Below, in pieces: positions 62,605-64,000 of a stretch of DNA of 64,000 bases. The stretch comes from Protonemura montana (lineage: Eukaryota; Arthropoda; Insecta; Plecoptera; Nemouridae). The stretch is taken from the NCBI GenBank assembly GCA_947568835.1, contig OX387607.1:6076001-6140000 (forward strand). The letters are read 5' to 3'. Position 1 is the first letter of the stretch, and each line of letters starts with the position of its first letter. A program made the position numbers and the translations under genes. The notes below the pieces were generated by a model. It worked only from the letters and a program-made list of their open reading frames with translations, did not search any database and had not been told where the DNA came from.

Positions 62605-63435
62605 ATGTATAAAACAGTGCGCCACGGCGAAAACTCGCTGCAATACACGATCTTGCCGCAGCAGGATGATTTGTCAGTCACGGGGCCCCAGAAAGGCGCC
62701 CCTGGGGGCATTTGTCGAGGCCGTCAACAGCGTCGTCGGGGCCGAACGACCACCATCCTTGTTGTCACCCTCCTTCTGGTGTGCAGCATCGTTGCTGGCA
62801 CAGTGCTGGTGCCCTTACTACTCACCACCGACATAATCGCCTTTCGCAAACTGCAATCGGCCAATCTGGCTTCGAACCATATCATCCATCACCACGCCAA
62901 AGTCAGTCGCCATCTGGAGCCGCTGGCACTGCCGACTACAACCCCGACGACCACGACAACAACGATGACGACGACGACAACGACGTCGCCAACGTCGACG
63001 ACGCCCGATGAGAATCTGAACACGGTGACGACCGGCGCGAACGTCCAGGAGCAGTCGATCAACTCCACGACGGGCAGATCTTATCTGGACAGCGGCATCG
63101 ACATCGTCAACATGACCGTTGAGGCCGACACGACACTGTCGGCGACTACCGAGAAGGCCGACGCGTCCAGCGAGGAGAGCACCAAGATTAAGAACGACAC
63201 GGAGGAACTGGTCGACAACAACAGCACCATGCTGGTGACGCTGTTGAAAGGTATCACCAGCACTCGGCTGGTGGTGCAGGCGCCGGTCGCGACGCAGGTT
63301 CGGCACAAGGCGCCGACGACGACGGAGACTTCTACGGAAGTGAGGGCTTCGTCGCGGCCGACGGTGGATCCCTATCGGGGATGGCTGCCGCCGAGGTGGC
63401 CTTTCGCTGACCCATCTTCTTATCTGCAATGGACG
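62605..63435 (+). CDS. Type II single-pass membrane protein with Thr-rich stem, first coding exon (partial)
   Basis: Family not recognised. The exon encodes 277 residues and ends at a GTAAGT donor in phase 0. The order is a short cytoplasmic N-terminus with the basic cluster RGRQQRRRGR (38-47), a hydrophobic membrane segment (about 51-73) and no signal peptide, so type II by the positive-inside rule. Then come a His-rich patch (91-97), a Thr-rich mucin-like block (111-133) and an acidic Ser/Thr stretch with NxS/T sites (Asn153, 169, 197, 206). It ends with an ordered-looking motif, DPYRGWLPPRWPFADP (255-270) then YLQWT. Thr-rich stems like this commonly raise an extracellular catalytic or binding domain (type II serine proteases are one example), but that domain would be right of the window, so no function is assigned. 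Confidence 0.75.
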
Positions 63436-64000
63436 GTAAGTCAATGATTTTGTATGCTGACCCGTCATCCGCCTGTGAGGGTAAGTCAAGGTCTTCGTCG
63501 TGTGCTGACCCGTCATTCTCTCTCCATTGGGCGGTAAGTCAAAGTCTTTTATCCGTTTGTTTTCACGTATTTATCTCCAGTTGCTAGCAGGCAACGGTCG
63601 CTTGTGATAGCTGTATAAATCGCAGTGTGTTTTCCTTAGAGAATCCAACTTCAAGCCCTTGAATATAGGTGGCCATTCTGAAGATCAAACTGGTGTTTAA
63701 GATGCGGAGTAAATTGAGAACTGTGTTTGCCGTCAACAAAGGCAACTCGCGTCGCGTCTTATCGCTAGGTTGGGCGCTGGCTTCATGCTGTGTCCCCCTC
63801 TTTTTAACAGCGTGAGCGGCAGTTTTCGACAGGTCTTTGGAAATCGCACGAGATTCGGGAGCTCGAATGTGTTCGTGCGAATTGCGTTGTGTATTGCTAG
63901 CACTGCTCGATCAATGTCGCGACACTTCGGGATTAGAAATGGGGATAAATTCGCTGAAATTCGCTGATCCATGTGTAGCGAGATGAAATTACAAATCTGT
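63436..64000 (+). other. Start of the intron after the type II protein exon
   Basis: Three GGTAAGTCAA copies occur within about 110 bases (63435, 63479, 63532), each ~45-53 bases apart and each preceded by similar text (GCTGACCCGTCAT), a short local duplication of the donor region. No further exon was recognised before the edge of the window. Confidence 0.5.

Noticed and set aside
62818-63516. 232-codon minus-strand frame opposite the type II membrane protein exon
   Set aside because: The Arg-rich translation is the antisense of Thr/Asp/Ser-rich codons; the plus strand has a membrane segment, glycosylation sites and a good splice donor.

Overview
The window is nuclear DNA from an arthropod, most probably an insect. 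Six protein-coding genes have GT/AG introns whose phases join into full-length or partial animal proteins. Among them are an insect-type arylalkylamine N-acetyltransferase, a CYP4-clan P450 and an Unc-76/FEZ first exon. There is a Pol III U6 snRNA gene, and the DNA between genes is AT-rich and full of repeats. I see no bacterial or viral operon. All splice models were built by eye; for the five complete genes the summed exon lengths are divisible by three.

Layout. 1-13.4 kb: probably the first coding intron of an unc-76/FEZ gene on the minus strand, whose first coding exon is 13430-13914. 14-33.5 kb: a gene-poor, repeat-rich stretch. It holds two non-LTR retrotransposon 3' fragments, a tandem 44-bp repeat with a TATA box, a terminal-inverted-repeat element carrying a tRNA-like segment, a perfect 58-bp-arm palindrome related to it, an array of ~1-kb tandem repeats (26.4-30.0 kb) and a 5S-rRNA-headed SINE. 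33.5-39.8 kb: an arylalkylamine N-acetyltransferase gene (plus, 4 coding exons, 250 aa) with a candidate upstream promoter and leader exon. 42.1-43.8 kb: a DNAJC4-like membrane J-protein (minus, 4 exons, 232 aa). 44.5-49.2 kb: an intact P450 (minus, 5 exons, 505 aa) with a foldback MITE and a 5S-SINE in its introns. 50.5-53.9 kb: an NPC2/ML-domain secreted sterol-binding protein (plus, 2 exons, 159 aa), divergent from the P450. 56.1-58.1 kb: the pseudophosphatase STYX (minus, 4 exons, 225 aa), divergent from a U6 snRNA gene at 58559-58665. 61.0-61.3 kb: a 43-bp minisatellite whose units can each fold into a hairpin. 62.6-63.4 kb: the first coding exon of a type II membrane protein with a mucin-like Thr-rich stem, running off the right edge.

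The genes do not form a pathway. They are ordinary neighbours: amine acetylation, J-domain chaperone, P450 oxidation, sterol transport, signalling pseudophosphatase, spliceosomal RNA. The least ordinary content is in the repeats: a multi-copy SINE with a 5S rRNA head (four copies, two inside introns in the sense orientation), the large palindrome and its parent element, and the homogenised ~1-kb tandem array.
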